64,000 nucleotides of DNA from Sinorhizobium fredii (GTDB taxonomy: Bacteria > Pseudomonadota > Alphaproteobacteria > Rhizobiales > Rhizobiaceae), in NCBI RefSeq assembly GCF_002944405.1, contig NZ_CP024307.1, positions 2,624,501 through 2,688,500 of the forward strand, written 5' to 3'. The stretch's first letter is position 1, and each line of letters starts with the position of its first letter. The translations under genes were made by a program, and so were the position numbers. This document shows, piece after piece, positions 45,966-55,887 of the stretch. The notes under the pieces are model-generated. The model was given only the letters and a program-made list of their open reading frames with translations, searched no databases and was not told where the DNA came from.

Positions 45966-47147
45966 ATGCTTCGTGATTTCTCCGTCCAAAGCCTCTTCAT
46001 GGGCGTGCTGATCGCCTTCGTCGGCTTTGCCAGCTCCTTCGCCGTCATCCTGCATGGCCTTGCCGGCGTCGGCGCCACCGAGGCCCAGGCGGCCTCGGGT
46101 CTGATGGCGCTCTCCGTTTCCATGGGTGTCTGCGCGATAGTCGTCAGCATCGTCACGCGGCTACCCGTCAGCATCGCCTGGTCGACACCCGGCGCGGCGC
46201 TGCTGGCGACCTCCGGTTCCGTTCCAGGCGGCTTCAACGCGGCCGTCGGTGCCTTCCTTGTTTGCGGCCTGCTGATCGTCGTCGCCGGGCTGTGGAAGCC
46301 GCTCGGCCGCATGGTGTCGGCCATTCCTGCAGCTCTGGCGAACGCCATGCTCGCCGGCGTGCTCCTGAGCCTCTGCTTCGCCCCGGTGCAAGCGATCGCC
46401 TTCAATCCGCTCTTCGGCCTGCCGATCGTCCTCGCCTGGGCGATCGTCGGCAGCGTCAACAAGCTCTATGCCGTTCCCGCAGCGCTTCTCGCCCTCGTCG
46501 GCGTGATCGCCCTCGGCGTCGAGATGCCGGAAACCGCCTTTGCGCAACTATCGTCCGCTCTCGTGCCGAAGGCTGAATTCGTCCCGCCGGTCCTCAATGC
46601 GGCGGCGATGATCAGCATCGCCCTGCCGCTCTTCATCGTCACCATGGCGTCGCAGAACATTCCCGGCATCGCCGTGCTGAAGGTCAACGACTATCACCCG
46701 AACCCCGGCCCGCTCTTTGCGGCGACCGGGCTTTTCTCGCTGTTCAGCGCACCCTTCGGCGGCCACGCCGTCAATCTCGCGGCGATCACCGCCGCCATGT
46801 GCGCCGGGCCCGATTCCCACCCGGACCGCAACCGCCGGTATTGGTCGGCGATCATCGCCGGCATCGCCTATATCGTCTTCGGCCTGCTCGCCGGCGCCGT
46901 TACCACCTTCGTCAGCCTGGCGCCGCCGGTGCTGATCGAAGCGGTCGCGGGCCTAGCGCTCATCGGCGCCCTTTCGAACTCCGCCGTGGCCGCCTTCACG
47001 GAGGCCCGGACCCGCGAAGCCGCCGCCATCACTTTCCTCGTCACCGCGTCCGGTGTCAGTTTTGCCGGCGTCTCCGGCGCCTTCTGGGGCCTGATCGGCG
47101 GTGGCCTGATGCTCGCGCTCGCACGTTTCTCCCGGCGCAAAGGTTGA
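45966..47147 (+). CDS. Benzoate/H+ symporter BenE family permease
   Basis: 393 residues from the ATG at 45966; the 27 preceding codons look non-coding. About 12 transmembrane helices; ILHGLAGVGATEAQAASGLMALS, SIAWSTPGAALLAT, the family's IPLFIVTMASQNIPGIAVLKVN and APFGGHAVNLAAITAAMCAGPDSHPD. Inner-membrane permease for benzoate-like acids or another small anion. No ben genes nearby, so the true substrate is uncertain. Confidence 0.92.
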   Translation: MLRDFSVQSLFMGVLIAFVGFASSFAVILHGLAGVGATEAQAASGLMALSVSMGVCAIVVSIVTRLPVSIAWSTPGAALLATSGSVPGGFNAAVGAFLVCGLLIVVAGLWKPLGRMVSAIPAALANAMLAGVLLSLCFAPVQAIAFNPLFGLPIVLAWAIVGSVNKLYAVPAALLALVGVIALGVEMPETAFAQLSSALVPKAEFVPPVLNAAAMISIALPLFIVTMASQNIPGIAVLKVNDYHPNPGPLFAATGLFSLFSAPFGGHAVNLAAITAAMCAGPDSHPDRNRRYWSAIIAGIAYIVFGLLAGAVTTFVSLAPPVLIEAVAGLALIGALSNSAVAAFTEARTREAAAITFLVTASGVSFAGVSGAFWGLIGGGLMLALARFSRRKG

Positions 47148-47161
47148 GAGGCGCGGCGTGC

Positions 47162-47190
47162 CTTGCATTTCGGCCCGTTCTCGGCTATGG
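47162..47190 (+). promoter_or_regulatory. Putative rplY promoter
   Basis: CTTGCA (47162-47167), 17-bp spacer, CTATGG (47185-47190), near the rhizobial sigma-70 consensus CTTGAC-N17-CTATAT. Gives a leader of about 105 nt before rplY. Confidence 0.45.
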
Positions 47191-47301
47191 ACCCCGCGTC
47201 CGCGCAGACACCCTTGGAGGCAACGCGGATGGAACCGCCATGCGGTTTCAGGTTTTTCCGCTTGACGGACGAACTCTCCAAATAACCAGAAAGGTCTATC
47301 C

Positions 47302-47916
47302 ATGAGCCAGACTTACGAGCTCAAGGCCGAGACGCGCGAACGGGTTGGTAAGGGGTCCTCCCGTGAACTTCGCCGCAACGGTCTTATCCCTGCTGTCATC
47401 TACGGTGACAAGCAAGCCCCGCTTTCCATCGCGCTTTCCACCAAGGAAGTGACGATGAAGATCCACGCCGGCGGTTTCATGACCACCGTCGCAACGATCG
47501 ACGTCAACGGCGAGAAGATCCGCGTCCTGCCGAAGGACTATCAGCTGGATCCGGTTCGCGACTTCACCATGCATGTCGACTTCCTGCGTGTCTCGAAGGG
47601 CAGCCAGGTGTCGGTCCAGGTTCCGGTCCACTTCGAAAACGAAGAGAAGTCCCCGGGTCTCAAGCAGGGTGGCACGCTGAACATCGTTCGCCACGAAGTC
47701 GAACTGAACGTTTCCGCCGACAACATTCCGGATTTCCTGAGCGTCGATCTCAGTGGCCTCAAGATCGGCGACACCGTCCACATCTCGGACGTCAAGCTTC
47801 CGGCTGGTACGACCCCGGTGATTTCCGACCGCGACTTCACGATCGCCACGATCGCCGGCCGCGCGCAGGAAGTTGAAGCAGAAGAAGAAGCAGCCGAGGG
47901 CGAAGCGGAAGCTTGA
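47302..47916 (+). CDS. rplY: Ribosomal protein bL25 (CTC/TL5 type)
   Basis: 204 residues, the long two-domain form. The N-terminal L25 domain binds 5S rRNA ([39 protein letters not shown]); the C-terminal beta domain is typical of TL5/CTC ([30 protein letters not shown]). It ends in an acidic tail [15 protein letters not shown]. Followed by a strong terminator before the GGDEF-EAL gene. Confidence 0.96.
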   Translation: MSQTYELKAETRERVGKGSSRELRRNGLIPAVIYGDKQAPLSIALSTKEVTMKIHAGGFMTTVATIDVNGEKIRVLPKDYQLDPVRDFTMHVDFLRVSKGSQVSVQVPVHFENEEKSPGLKQGGTLNIVRHEVELNVSADNIPDFLSVDLSGLKIGDTVHISDVKLPAGTTPVISDRDFTIATIAGRAQEVEAEEEAAEGEAEA

Positions 47917-47966
47917 TCCGCGACTGCCGCAACGGCTGGCCGGCCCTTACGGCCGCAACATTCGAG

Positions 47967-47996
47967 AGCCCGTCCCAATCCTGGGACGGGCTTTTT
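47967..47996 (+). terminator. rplY terminator
   Basis: AGCCCGTCCCA-ATCC-TGGGACGGGCT then TTTT, an 11-bp stem, 51 bp after the stop. It isolates rplY from the next gene. Confidence 0.92.
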
Positions 47997-48108
47997 GCTT
48001 TCATTGTGCACCGCACACGGACCGCGGGCTGACGCCGCGGCTTATGAAATCTCGGCGTGCAATTTCAACAACATTTAAGGTTTTGATGATGTTCTGCACG
48101 CGAGGGAC

Positions 48109-50541
48109 ATGGGCGTGGCAGTGCAAGAGTATCCGAATGTCGAGAGTGATGACGTCCGCCGGCGGGAGCATCCGATGATGCACTCGGTGGAAAACCGGTT
48201 TATTGCGATCATCTGCGGCGCGATGCTTGTATTCGTGGCGCCCCTCTTGGCACTGTTCCTCGCCATATCCGGCGAGCGCGTTGCGCGGGAGCGCCTGCAG
48301 AACGTCGAACTGCTGATGGAAACCAGCGCCGAAGCCCTTGGCAAGCCGATCTGGGACTTCGACCAGGACGGCATCAAGCGGATCGCTCTTTCGCTGATGA
48401 ACGCCACCGATATCGACGCCGTCACGATCCGCGACACGGCGGGAAACGTCCTTGCGCAAGTGCCTCCGGGCAAGCTTGACGCCGCAGCCGGCAAGCCCTT
48501 GGAAACGGCCATTTCCTATGACAGCGTCAAAGGCCCGGTGCCCGTCGGCGCTTTGACCGTCGTCGTCCCGCCCTCCGGCCTGCTGCTACGCTTCAGCAAG
48601 GACGAGTGGACGATCCTCGGCATCCTTCTCTTTGCCGTCGCGACGGTCTTCGCTGCGGCACTGATCGGCAACCGCTTCATCGTCATCCGGCCGCTGATGC
48701 GGCTCACCGCTGCAGTCGAAGCGACGCGGCGCCTCGGATCGCGCCACCGGGTCGACTGGAACGCGGATGACGAGATGGGCGCCTTGGCCGGCAACTTCAA
48801 CGCGATGCAGGACCGGCTCGAACGCGAGGAACAGGAGCTGAAGAGCGCCCATGCCCGTGCGACGGAGACCTACAACCTGACGCCGGCCATGCTCTTTTCC
48901 CTCGACGCCGCGGGCCGGCTGACGGCGGTCAGCGACTACTGGCTACTCGCGACCGGATATCGCCGCGACTCGGTCATCGGGCGCAGCTTCACTGATTTCA
49001 TCGACCCCTCATGGCACGACGCCTACCATCAGCGCACAAAAGCGACAGCGCGGGACGGTCACGACGTCAGCGACTCGACCCTGCCCTTCCGCAAGGCGGA
49101 TGGCGAGTTCATGACGGTGCTCATCCTGGAAACGGAAACGAGCGGCGGAGAAATTTCGCTTTCGGTGATGACCGACGTCACCGCCTTGAAACAGGCCGAG
49201 AGCCGCAACCATACCCAGGCGATCACCGATCACCTGACCGGACTCTTGAACCGGCAAGGATTCGAAAACGCGCTGGACGAGGCGATCCTGAGCGCCGACC
49301 AGTGCGGCATGCAACTTGCCTGCCTGTTCATCGATCTCGATCGCTTCAAGTGGATCAACGACAATTTCGGCCACGCCGCCGGCGATGCGGTCCTGCGCCA
49401 GACGGTGGAACGCATTCGGGCAGCGCTTCGGCCCGAGGATGTGATCGCGCGGCTCGGCGGCGACGAGTTTGCCATCTTGATTGCCGCAACGGATGTCGCA
49501 GCCCTGGCAAGCGAGATCGGCGAGAGCATCTGCGCGGCGCTGCACGAACCGATGCCGATTGCCGGCAACGAGCTCTTCGTCAGCGCCAGTGTCGGCGTCT
49601 CGGTCTACCCGACCCATGCCTCCGGCGCCTCCGACCTGTTGCTCAAGGCCGACATGGCGATGTATGCCCGCAAACGCGAGGGCAAGAACGGTCTGCAGAT
49701 TTTCGACGCCGGCATGCTCGACGCCGCACGCGAGCGCCACGAGATCGAACAGTGCATCGAGGCCGGTCTCAAGGAAGATTGGTTCGAGGCCTGGCTGCAG
49801 CCGATCGTCAGCCTCGACGACGGGCAGATTGTCGGCTTCGAAGCGCTGGTGCGGCTCAATCATCCGGAAAAGGGCCTGATTCCGCCGGGCAAGATCATCG
49901 GCATTGCCGAGGAGACCGGCACGATAGGCCGCATCGGCGACTGCGTGCTCGAAAAGGCGATCCGCCATCTCGCCGCCATCTCCGAACTGGACGGCACCCA
50001 AGGCACCTATCTCGCCGTCAATTTCTCGCCATTGCAGTTCGAGCTGACGTTGCCTCACAAGCTCGCCGCGCTCCTGCTCAAACATCACATTTCGCCGCAG
50101 CGCATCGTCGTCGAGATCACCGAAGCGGTGCTGATGCTCGACAATCCGGAAGTCCATTCGGTGTTGAAGCAGCTGAATGAATTCGGTTGCCGCATCGCTC
50201 TCGACGATTTCGGCACCGGCTACTCGTCGCTTAGCTACCTCAACCGCTTCCCGGTCGATATCGTCAAGGTCGACCAGTCCTTCACACGCTCCTTGAGCTC
50301 GCCAGCCGCCGACGTCCGGCGCAAGAGCCGAATGTTGATCAAGGGCATCCGGACGATCTCCCACCAGATGGGCTGCACGGTGGTCGCCGAAGGCATCGAG
50401 GCGAACGAGCAGTGGCAACTCCTGCGCAAGCTCGGTGTGGATTATGGCCAGGGCTATCTCTTCAGCCGGCCGATGCCGATCGACGGTATGCTGACCATGC
50501 TGGAAAACGAATCCGAAGCCAAGGCCAGTGCTCGTCTCTAG
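48109..50541 (+). CDS. Membrane-bound diguanylate cyclase/phosphodiesterase (GGDEF-EAL) with HAMP and PAS
   Basis: 810 residues. TM1 ~31-54, a periplasmic sensor of ~115 residues (LQNVELLMETSAEALGKPIWDFDQDGIKR), TM2 ~169-192, HAMP, a PAS domain (~250-365), then GGDEF (motif GGDEF at 450-454, with an intact inhibitory I-site RPED at 441-444) and EAL (EALVRL at 578-583; DDFGTGYSSLSYL). Both active motifs look intact, so it could make and break c-di-GMP. Ends 24 bp before a periplasmic binding protein gene, likely its ligand-sensing partner. Confidence 0.95.
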   Translation: MGVAVQEYPNVESDDVRRREHPMMHSVENRFIAIICGAMLVFVAPLLALFLAISGERVARERLQNVELLMETSAEALGKPIWDFDQDGIKRIALSLMNATDIDAVTIRDTAGNVLAQVPPGKLDAAAGKPLETAISYDSVKGPVPVGALTVVVPPSGLLLRFSKDEWTILGILLFAVATVFAAALIGNRFIVIRPLMRLTAAVEATRRLGSRHRVDWNADDEMGALAGNFNAMQDRLEREEQELKSAHARATETYNLTPAMLFSLDAAGRLTAVSDYWLLATGYRRDSVIGRSFTDFIDPSWHDAYHQRTKATARDGHDVSDSTLPFRKADGEFMTVLILETETSGGEISLSVMTDVTALKQAESRNHTQAITDHLTGLLNRQGFENALDEAILSADQCGMQLACLFIDLDRFKWINDNFGHAAGDAVLRQTVERIRAALRPEDVIARLGGDEFAILIAATDVAALASEIGESICAALHEPMPIAGNELFVSASVGVSVYPTHASGASDLLLKADMAMYARKREGKNGLQIFDAGMLDAARERHEIEQCIEAGLKEDWFEAWLQPIVSLDDGQIVGFEALVRLNHPEKGLIPPGKIIGIAEETGTIGRIGDCVLEKAIRHLAAISELDGTQGTYLAVNFSPLQFELTLPHKLAALLLKHHISPQRIVVEITEAVLMLDNPEVHSVLKQLNEFGCRIALDDFGTGYSSLSYLNRFPVDIVKVDQSFTRSLSSPAADVRRKSRMLIKGIRTISHQMGCTVVAEGIEANEQWQLLRKLGVDYGQGYLFSRPMPIDGMLTMLENESEAKASARL

Positions 50542-50565
50542 CCGGGAGCCAGAAGGAGTTATGGC

Positions 50566-51300
50566 GTGAAACACTTGATCTTGGCATTTTCCATCGGTCT
50601 TTCCGCCGCTGCCCACGCCGAGACGATCCATTTCGTCACCGAGGAGTACCCGCCCTACAATTTCTCGACCGCGAACGGCGCGAGCGGCGCCTCGGTCGAC
50701 CAAATCGCCCTGATCATGAAGGCCGTCGAGCTCCCCTACGAGATCGAAGTCCTGCCTTGGGCGCGCGCCTTTGCGCTTGCCGAAAGCGAACCCTTCCACT
50801 GCGTTTTCACGACCGGTCACGACGCCGAGCGGGACAAGAAGTTCAGATGGATCGAACCGCTTCTCGTCGACCAGATGATCATGGTGCGTCACAGGCATTC
50901 GGCGATCGAGCTACGGACGCTGGATGAGGCCAAACAGTTCATCGTCGGCACCCAACGCGAGGACTTTTCCGCCAGCTATCTGAAAGAGCATGGCTTCCAG
51001 AGGATCGACTATGCCTCCAGCCTCGATTCGACGCTCAGGAAGCTGATCGCCGGCCGCGTCGACCTGATGATGACCTCCGAAAAGACCTTCGAGACGATGC
51101 GGGCCGAAGGCAAGCCTGTCGAGGCGGCGCTGGTGCTTGAAGGCAAGCAATACGGTATAGCCTGCCACATCGACATGCCCGACGAGATCGTCAGCCGCAT
51201 GCAGGTCGAACTCAACCGCTTGATCGCCACGGGAAGCCAGGATCGGATCTACGAGCAATACGGCCTTCGTCCGGACGGAATAAAGCAGGCGGCCAAATAG
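50566..51300 (+). CDS. Orphan periplasmic solute-binding protein (SBP_bac_3)
   Basis: 244 residues from a GTG at 50566 (AAGGAG 7 bases before; the ATG at 50561 stops at once). Signal peptide to ~18 (SAAAHA), then an amino-acid-type binding fold (ETIHFVTEEYPPYNFSTANGASGASVDQIALIMK, VLPWARAFALAESEPFHCVFTTGHDAER). No ABC permease or ATPase is adjacent. It follows the GGDEF-EAL gene by 24 bp, so it may deliver a ligand signal to that sensor rather than feed a transporter. Confidence 0.9.
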   Translation: MKHLILAFSIGLSAAAHAETIHFVTEEYPPYNFSTANGASGASVDQIALIMKAVELPYEIEVLPWARAFALAESEPFHCVFTTGHDAERDKKFRWIEPLLVDQMIMVRHRHSAIELRTLDEAKQFIVGTQREDFSASYLKEHGFQRIDYASSLDSTLRKLIAGRVDLMMTSEKTFETMRAEGKPVEAALVLEGKQYGIACHIDMPDEIVSRMQVELNRLIATGSQDRIYEQYGLRPDGIKQAAK

Positions 51301-51348
51301 AGATTGACTTGCCCGGCCGACGGTGTTTGGGGTTGAGAGACGGGTTTT

Positions 51349-51474
51349 GCCCCTCTCCTCGGGTTTAACCGAGGACTAGTCCTCTTCCGGCGCGCGGAGA
51401 GAGGGACTGGGAGAGCGCGGCGAACCCCTTCTCCCCGCGAGCGGGGAGAAGGTCACGGCAGCGGGATGGGGGGC
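51349..51474. repeat. RIME-like element, copy 3
   Basis: 126 bp, ends GCCCCTCTCCTCGGGTTTAA and CACGGCAGCGGGATGGGGGG, core CTTCTCCCCGCGAGCGGGGAGAAG. Same family as 44694-44773 in opposite orientation. Lies between the binding-protein gene and pth. Confidence 0.8.
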
Positions 51475-51535
51475 AAGCATTCCACTCTCCGCATGACCAT
51501 CGTCGGTGAAGCAGGAACCATCAGGAGTTTGCCGC

Positions 51536-52255
51536 ATGCTGATCATCGCGGGACTTGGCAATCCGGGGTCGAAATACGCCGGCAACCGCCACAATATCGG
51601 CTTCATGGCGGTGGATGCCATCCAGCAGCGTCAAGGCTTTCCCTCCTGGTCGAAGAAATTCAAGGCGGAGATCGCCGAGGGCGAGATCGGCGGCGAGCGC
51701 GTCCTGCTGATCAAGCCGCAGACCTTCATGAACCTTTCCGGCGAAGCGGTCGGCGAAGCGATGCGCTTCTACAAGCTCGCGCCGAAGGACATCGTCGTCA
51801 TCTATGACGAGCTGGATCTCCCTGCCGGCAAGGCGCGGATCAAGACCGCCGGCGGCCATGGCGGCCACAACGGCATCAAATCGATCGACGCCCATTGCGG
51901 CAAGGAGTACCGCCGCCTGCGCCTCGGCATCGGCCATCCGGGCGTCAAGGACCTGGTACATGCGCATGTGCTCGGCGATTTCGCCAAGGCCGATCAGGCC
52001 TGGCTTTCGGCCCTACTCGATACCATCGCCGACAACGCCGGCATGCTCGTCAAAGGCGAGGACTCGCAGCTCATGAACAAGATCGCCCTTGCCACCGGCG
52101 GCAAGCCCGACACGCAAGAGCCGCAGGCGAAGAAGCGGGTCGCCGCTCAGTCCCATATCCACCAGGCCCGCAACGCCGCGCAGCTGAAAAAACTGCCGGC
52201 GACGGGACCGATGGCCGACATGCTGAAGAAGATGTTCGGCCCCAAGGGGGACTGA
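51536..52255 (+). CDS. pth: Peptidyl-tRNA hydrolase
   Basis: 239 residues from the ATG at 51536, with AGGAG before it. Recycles tRNA from peptidyl-tRNA. Catalytic residues visible: N of [15 protein letters not shown], the essential histidine in [18 protein letters not shown], and the aspartate in [15 protein letters not shown]. The C-terminus carries an extra basic, ~40-residue tail ([23 protein letters not shown]) typical of rhizobia. Confidence 0.97.
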   Translation: MLIIAGLGNPGSKYAGNRHNIGFMAVDAIQQRQGFPSWSKKFKAEIAEGEIGGERVLLIKPQTFMNLSGEAVGEAMRFYKLAPKDIVVIYDELDLPAGKARIKTAGGHGGHNGIKSIDAHCGKEYRRLRLGIGHPGVKDLVHAHVLGDFAKADQAWLSALLDTIADNAGMLVKGEDSQLMNKIALATGGKPDTQEPQAKKRVAAQSHIHQARNAAQLKKLPATGPMADMLKKMFGPKGD

Positions 52256-52270
52256 CGGACGGGCCGGAAC

Positions 52271-52582
52271 TCACTCCTCCGGCTCGGTCGTGAACATCAG
52301 GGGGAAGCCGGCTTCCTTGCCGAGATCGGTCGCTTCCTTCGCCTTGGTCTCGGCGATGTCCCGGGCGCAGACCACGACGACCGAGGTGCCCAGCTTGTGA
52401 GCGGTCATCATCACTCGATAGCCGGTCTCCTCGCTCATGCGAAAAATGGCCTTCAACACCATCACCACGAAGTCACGCGGCGTGTAGTCGTCGTTGACGA
52501 GGATGACCTTATAGAGCCGCGGCCGCTCGAGCTTGGGCTTCACCTTCGTTTTTCGTTTTGGGGCGACTTCATTGTCACTCAT
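52271..52582 (-). CDS. clpS: ATP-dependent Clp protease adaptor ClpS
   Basis: 103 residues from the ATG at 52582 (the longer frame has no support). Binds N-degron substrates and hands them to ClpAP. NDDYTPRDFVVMVLKAIFRMS and MTAHKLGTSVVVVCARDIAETKAKEAT match the family, with a basic N-terminal extension (PKRKTKVKPK). clpA is not nearby. Inserted between pth and ychF on the opposite strand. Confidence 0.95.
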   Translation of the reverse strand: MSDNEVAPKRKTKVKPKLERPRLYKVILVNDDYTPRDFVVMVLKAIFRMSEETGYRVMMTAHKLGTSVVVVCARDIAETKAKEATDLGKEAGFPLMFTTEPEE

Positions 52583-52756
52583 CGGAACCTGCACCCGTCG
52601 ATGACATGCGATGGAAAAAATCCAGTATCGCGCCTGCAGTACCCGCATTCAAGTCGAAGCCGGCCAAGTCCACCCAATGCGCGCGAAGCGCTTGACCGCC
52701 CCGCTCCTTTCCCCCATAGCCACGGCCAAGAAATTCGAGAACGACAGGTTTAGGCC

Positions 52757-53860
52757 ATGGGCTTCAAATGCGGTATCGTCGGGCTGCCGAATGTCGGCAA
52801 GTCCACACTCTTCAACGCGCTGACCAAGACGGCGGCAGCGCAGGCGGCAAATTATCCCTTCTGTACGATCGAGCCGAATACCGGCGAGGTCGCGGTGCCG
52901 GACGCGCGCATGCGCAAACTCGCCGACATCGCCAAGTCTAAGGAAATCATTCCGACCCGCATCTCCTTCGTCGACATTGCCGGCCTGGTGCGCGGCGCCT
53001 CCAAGGGTGAAGGTCTCGGCAACCAGTTCCTCGCCAACATTCGCGAGGTGGATGCGGTGGTGCACGTACTGCGCTGCTTCGAGGACGACGACATCACCCA
53101 TGTCGAGGGCCGCATCCATCCGGTCGAGGACGCCGAGACGATCGAGACCGAGCTGATGCTCGCAGACCTCGAGAGCCTGGAGCGGCGCACCGAACAGACG
53201 CGCAAGCGCGCCACCGGCAAGGACAAGGAATCGATGGCGCAGCTTCCGATCATGGAGGCGTCACTGAAGCTCCTGCAAGAAGGCAAGCCGGTGCGCACGC
53301 TGTTGCCGAAGCTCGATGCCGAGGAGCTGCGCATTCTTCAGGGGCTGAATCTCCTCACCGCCCACCCGGTTCTCTACGTCTGCAACGTCGCGGAGGCAGA
53401 TGCCGCAGCGGGCAACGAGCACACCCGCGCCGTTGCCGAGATGGCCAAGGCGCAGGGCGCCGAAACCGTCGTCATCTCCGCCGCGATCGAATCCGAGGTC
53501 GCCCAACTGCCGGAAGAGGAGGCCAAGGAATTCCTCGGCGCTCTGGGCCTCGAGGAGGCCGGCCTCGACCGGCTGATCCGAGCCGGCTACAAGCTGCTCG
53601 ACCTCATCACCTATTTCACCGTCGGCCCCAAGGAGACGCGCGCCTGGACGATCCCGCGCGGCACCAAGGCGCCGCAGGCGGCCGGCGTCATCCATTCGGA
53701 CTTCGAGCGCGGCTTCATTCGCGCCAACACGATCGCCTATCACGACTACATTGCCTATAACGGCGAGACCGGCGCCAAGGAGGCCGGCAAGGCCCGCGAC
53801 GAAGGCAAGGAATATGTCGTCCAGGACGGCGACGTCATCCACTTCCGCTTCAACACGTGA
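52757..53860 (+). CDS. ychF: Redox-regulated ATPase YchF
   Basis: 367 residues. Obg-related P-loop protein that prefers ATP. G1 [15 protein letters not shown], switch region [13 protein letters not shown]3 [20 protein letters not shown], the coiled-coil domain and the C-terminal TGS domain ([37 protein letters not shown]). Ribosome-associated stress regulator. Usual neighbour of pth. Confidence 0.97.
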   Translation: MGFKCGIVGLPNVGKSTLFNALTKTAAAQAANYPFCTIEPNTGEVAVPDARMRKLADIAKSKEIIPTRISFVDIAGLVRGASKGEGLGNQFLANIREVDAVVHVLRCFEDDDITHVEGRIHPVEDAETIETELMLADLESLERRTEQTRKRATGKDKESMAQLPIMEASLKLLQEGKPVRTLLPKLDAEELRILQGLNLLTAHPVLYVCNVAEADAAAGNEHTRAVAEMAKAQGAETVVISAAIESEVAQLPEEEAKEFLGALGLEEAGLDRLIRAGYKLLDLITYFTVGPKETRAWTIPRGTKAPQAAGVIHSDFERGFIRANTIAYHDYIAYNGETGAKEAGKARDEGKEYVVQDGDVIHFRFNT

Positions 53861-53889
53861 CGTGCGCAGGAGGCGGCCCGGAGGTTGGC

Positions 53890-54339
53890 ATGCTATATTT
53901 CGAGGACTTCACGCCGGGGCGGCGCTTTGACTATGCGCCGGTTCGGATGCAGGCCGCAGACATGATCGCCTTTGCCGGCGAGTTCGACCCGCAGCCGATG
54001 CATCTGGACGAAGAAGCCGGCAGGCGCAGCATCCTTGGCGGGCTTTCCGCCTCCGGCTGGCATACCAGCGCTATCGGCATGCGGATGATGATCGACGCCT
54101 TCCTCGGCCATTCGTCCTCGCAGGGCTCGCCCGGCATCGACTTCATGGACTGGAAGAAGCCGGTGCTTGCAGGAGACGTGCTTTCCGGCTTCAGCCTCGT
54201 CCTGGAGGCGCGCCCTTCGAAGTCGAAGCCGCAGATCGGTCTCGTCAAGTTCCGCAACGAAATCAGCAATCAGAGCGGGGCGCCGGTTGCTGTCTCCGAA
54301 TGTTCGATCATGTTTCGGCACCGCGCGGGTGGGCGCTGA
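53890..54339 (+). CDS. MaoC family dehydratase, subunit 1
   Basis: 149 residues from the ATG at 53890. Hot-dog fold: LYFEDFTPGRRFDY, the hydratase motif DMIAFAGEFDPQPMHLDEEAGRRSILGGLSASGWHT with the Asp/His pair. (R)-specific enoyl-CoA hydratase type or similar; substrate unknown. Its stop overlaps the start of a second MaoC gene by one base (TGATG), so the two probably make a heterodimer. Confidence 0.92.
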   Translation: MLYFEDFTPGRRFDYAPVRMQAADMIAFAGEFDPQPMHLDEEAGRRSILGGLSASGWHTSAIGMRMMIDAFLGHSSSQGSPGIDFMDWKKPVLAGDVLSGFSLVLEARPSKSKPQIGLVKFRNEISNQSGAPVAVSECSIMFRHRAGGR

Positions 54340-54809
54340 TGATGACGCTCGAAGAACTCTATGCGGCCGGCCGCAAGACCATGATCGGCAGCCTGGCATT
54401 CACGGCGGAGGACATCGTCCGTTTCGCACGCGACTTCGATCCGCAGCCCTTCCATCTCGACGAGGAGGAGGCAAGGCGCTCGCTGTTCGGCGGCCTTTGC
54501 GCCTCAGGCTGGCACACCAGCGCCGGCTGGATGCAGTGCTTCGTCCGTTTCTGGGCCGGCGAAGCCCGGCGGCTGGCCGCAGAGGGGCTGCATGCTCCCC
54601 GGCTCGGCCCGGCTGCCGGTTTCCGCGAGCTCCGCTGGCTGAAACCGGTCTATGCCGGCGACACCGTTACCTATGCCGTCACGCTCCTCCAAGCCCGCGC
54701 CCTCGCCTCCCGCCCCGGCTGGCGCATCAACACGATCCTGTGCGAGGGCGAAAACCAGCATGAGGAGCCGGTGATCCGCTTCGAAAGCAAGGTCCTCGAA
54801 TTCACCTGA
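54339..54809 (+). CDS. MaoC family dehydratase, subunit 2
   Basis: 156 residues starting in the stop codon of the preceding MaoC gene. Same motif DIVRFARDFDPQPFHLDEEEARRSLFGGLCASGWHT, followed by GFRELRWLKPVYAGDTVTYAVTLLQARAL. The two are clear paralogues, each with D and H of the active site, so a tandem duplication is likely and both may be catalytic. Convergent with apt. Confidence 0.92.
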   Translation: MMTLEELYAAGRKTMIGSLAFTAEDIVRFARDFDPQPFHLDEEEARRSLFGGLCASGWHTSAGWMQCFVRFWAGEARRLAAEGLHAPRLGPAAGFRELRWLKPVYAGDTVTYAVTLLQARALASRPGWRINTILCEGENQHEEPVIRFESKVLEFT

Positions 54810-54840
54810 GCACGCGAGCGCCGGGCGCCCGCCCACTCAC

Positions 54841-55383
54841 TCAGTGCCCCTCGAACTCGATCAGCGTGCGGACCTTGACGCCGAGCGCCTCGAGCTTCTT
54901 GCGACCGCCGAGCTCCGGCAGGTCGATGATGAAGCAGGCGGCGACGATGTCGGCGCCCATCTGCTGCAGGAGCTTGGTGGCGCCCTCGGCGGTTCCGCCG
55001 GTGGCGATAAGATCATCCACCAGGATCACCTTCTCGCCGGGTTCGATCGCATCCTTGTGCATCTCCATCTCGTCCACGCCATATTCCAGGCTGTAGGCGA
55101 TCCTCACCGTTTCGTGCGGCAGCTTGCCCTTCTTGCGGATCGGCACGAAGCCGGCCGACAGCTGATGCGCAATTGCACCGCCCAGAATGAAGCCGCGCGC
55201 TTCGATCCCGGCGATCTTGTCGACCTTGGTTCCGGCATAGGGGTGGACGAGTTCGTCGATCGCCCGCCGGAACGTCTTCGGATTGCCGAGCAGAGTCGTG
55301 ATATCGCGAAAGACGATGCCGGGCTTCGGATAGTCCGGAATGCTCCGGATGGCGGAAATCAGTTCCGATTGGACAGCGAGCAT
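54841..55383 (-). CDS. apt: Adenine phosphoribosyltransferase
   Basis: 180 residues from the ATG at 55383. Salvages adenine to AMP with [63 protein letters not shown] and the PRPP loop [21 protein letters not shown]. Full length and intact. Convergent with the MaoC pair. Confidence 0.97.
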   Translation of the reverse strand: MLAVQSELISAIRSIPDYPKPGIVFRDITTLLGNPKTFRRAIDELVHPYAGTKVDKIAGIEARGFILGGAIAHQLSAGFVPIRKKGKLPHETVRIAYSLEYGVDEMEMHKDAIEPGEKVILVDDLIATGGTAEGATKLLQQMGADIVAACFIIDLPELGGRKKLEALGVKVRTLIEFEGH

Positions 55384-55684
55384 GGTGTGGAAGCGGCCTT
55401 TCAAGTCTGGAGGTGGCAAAGCCATAGCACCATCGCGCCGCATGTTCACAGGGTTTCTTTGCGCAACTGGCCGGGCCGGAACAATTTGGCCGAACCTCCG
55501 GTTGATGTTACCCTTGCCCATGGACAGATCCCGACGGCGGCTCTGTCAGTTGCATTGATGACTGAGCGGGATGAGACGATCTCGGCGTCTTTCTGACCGC
55601 ATCCCGCTCCGAACTTCTTGGATGAGATCACGCTGCATTTCGCTCGATGCGAAAGCATGCCGATCCAGAGAAAGGAGGAACACC
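55384..55684. other. Intergenic apt / DUF1059 gene
   Basis: 301 bp with divergent promoters. The right end has AAAGGAGG six bases before the DUF1059 start. No other ORF or repeat recognised. Confidence 0.5.
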
Positions 55685-55870
55685 ATGCGCCTGTTCGAAT
55701 GCGGTTCTCTCGTTCCGGGTTGCCCCTGGCATACCCGCGCCGACAACGACGCGGAAATCGTCCGCCGTGTCGTCGAACACATGCGGGACACCCATGGCGA
55801 GACGGTGATCCGCGAAAACATGATCGACAATATTAAGGCTCGCATCGTCGACGAAACCCAGGCCGCCTGA
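55685..55870 (+). CDS. DUF1059 domain small protein
   Basis: 61 residues with an excellent ribosome site (AAAGGAGG) before the ATG. MRLFECGSLVPGCPWHTRADNDAEIVRRVVEHMRDTHG has the family pattern of two cysteines and two histidines (C6, C13, H16, H35-40 region), which could bind a metal. Function unknown. Convergent with cca by 17 bp. Confidence 0.9.
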   Translation: MRLFECGSLVPGCPWHTRADNDAEIVRRVVEHMRDTHGETVIRENMIDNIKARIVDETQAA

Positions 55871-55887
55871 CGCGCCGCCCTTTCGCC

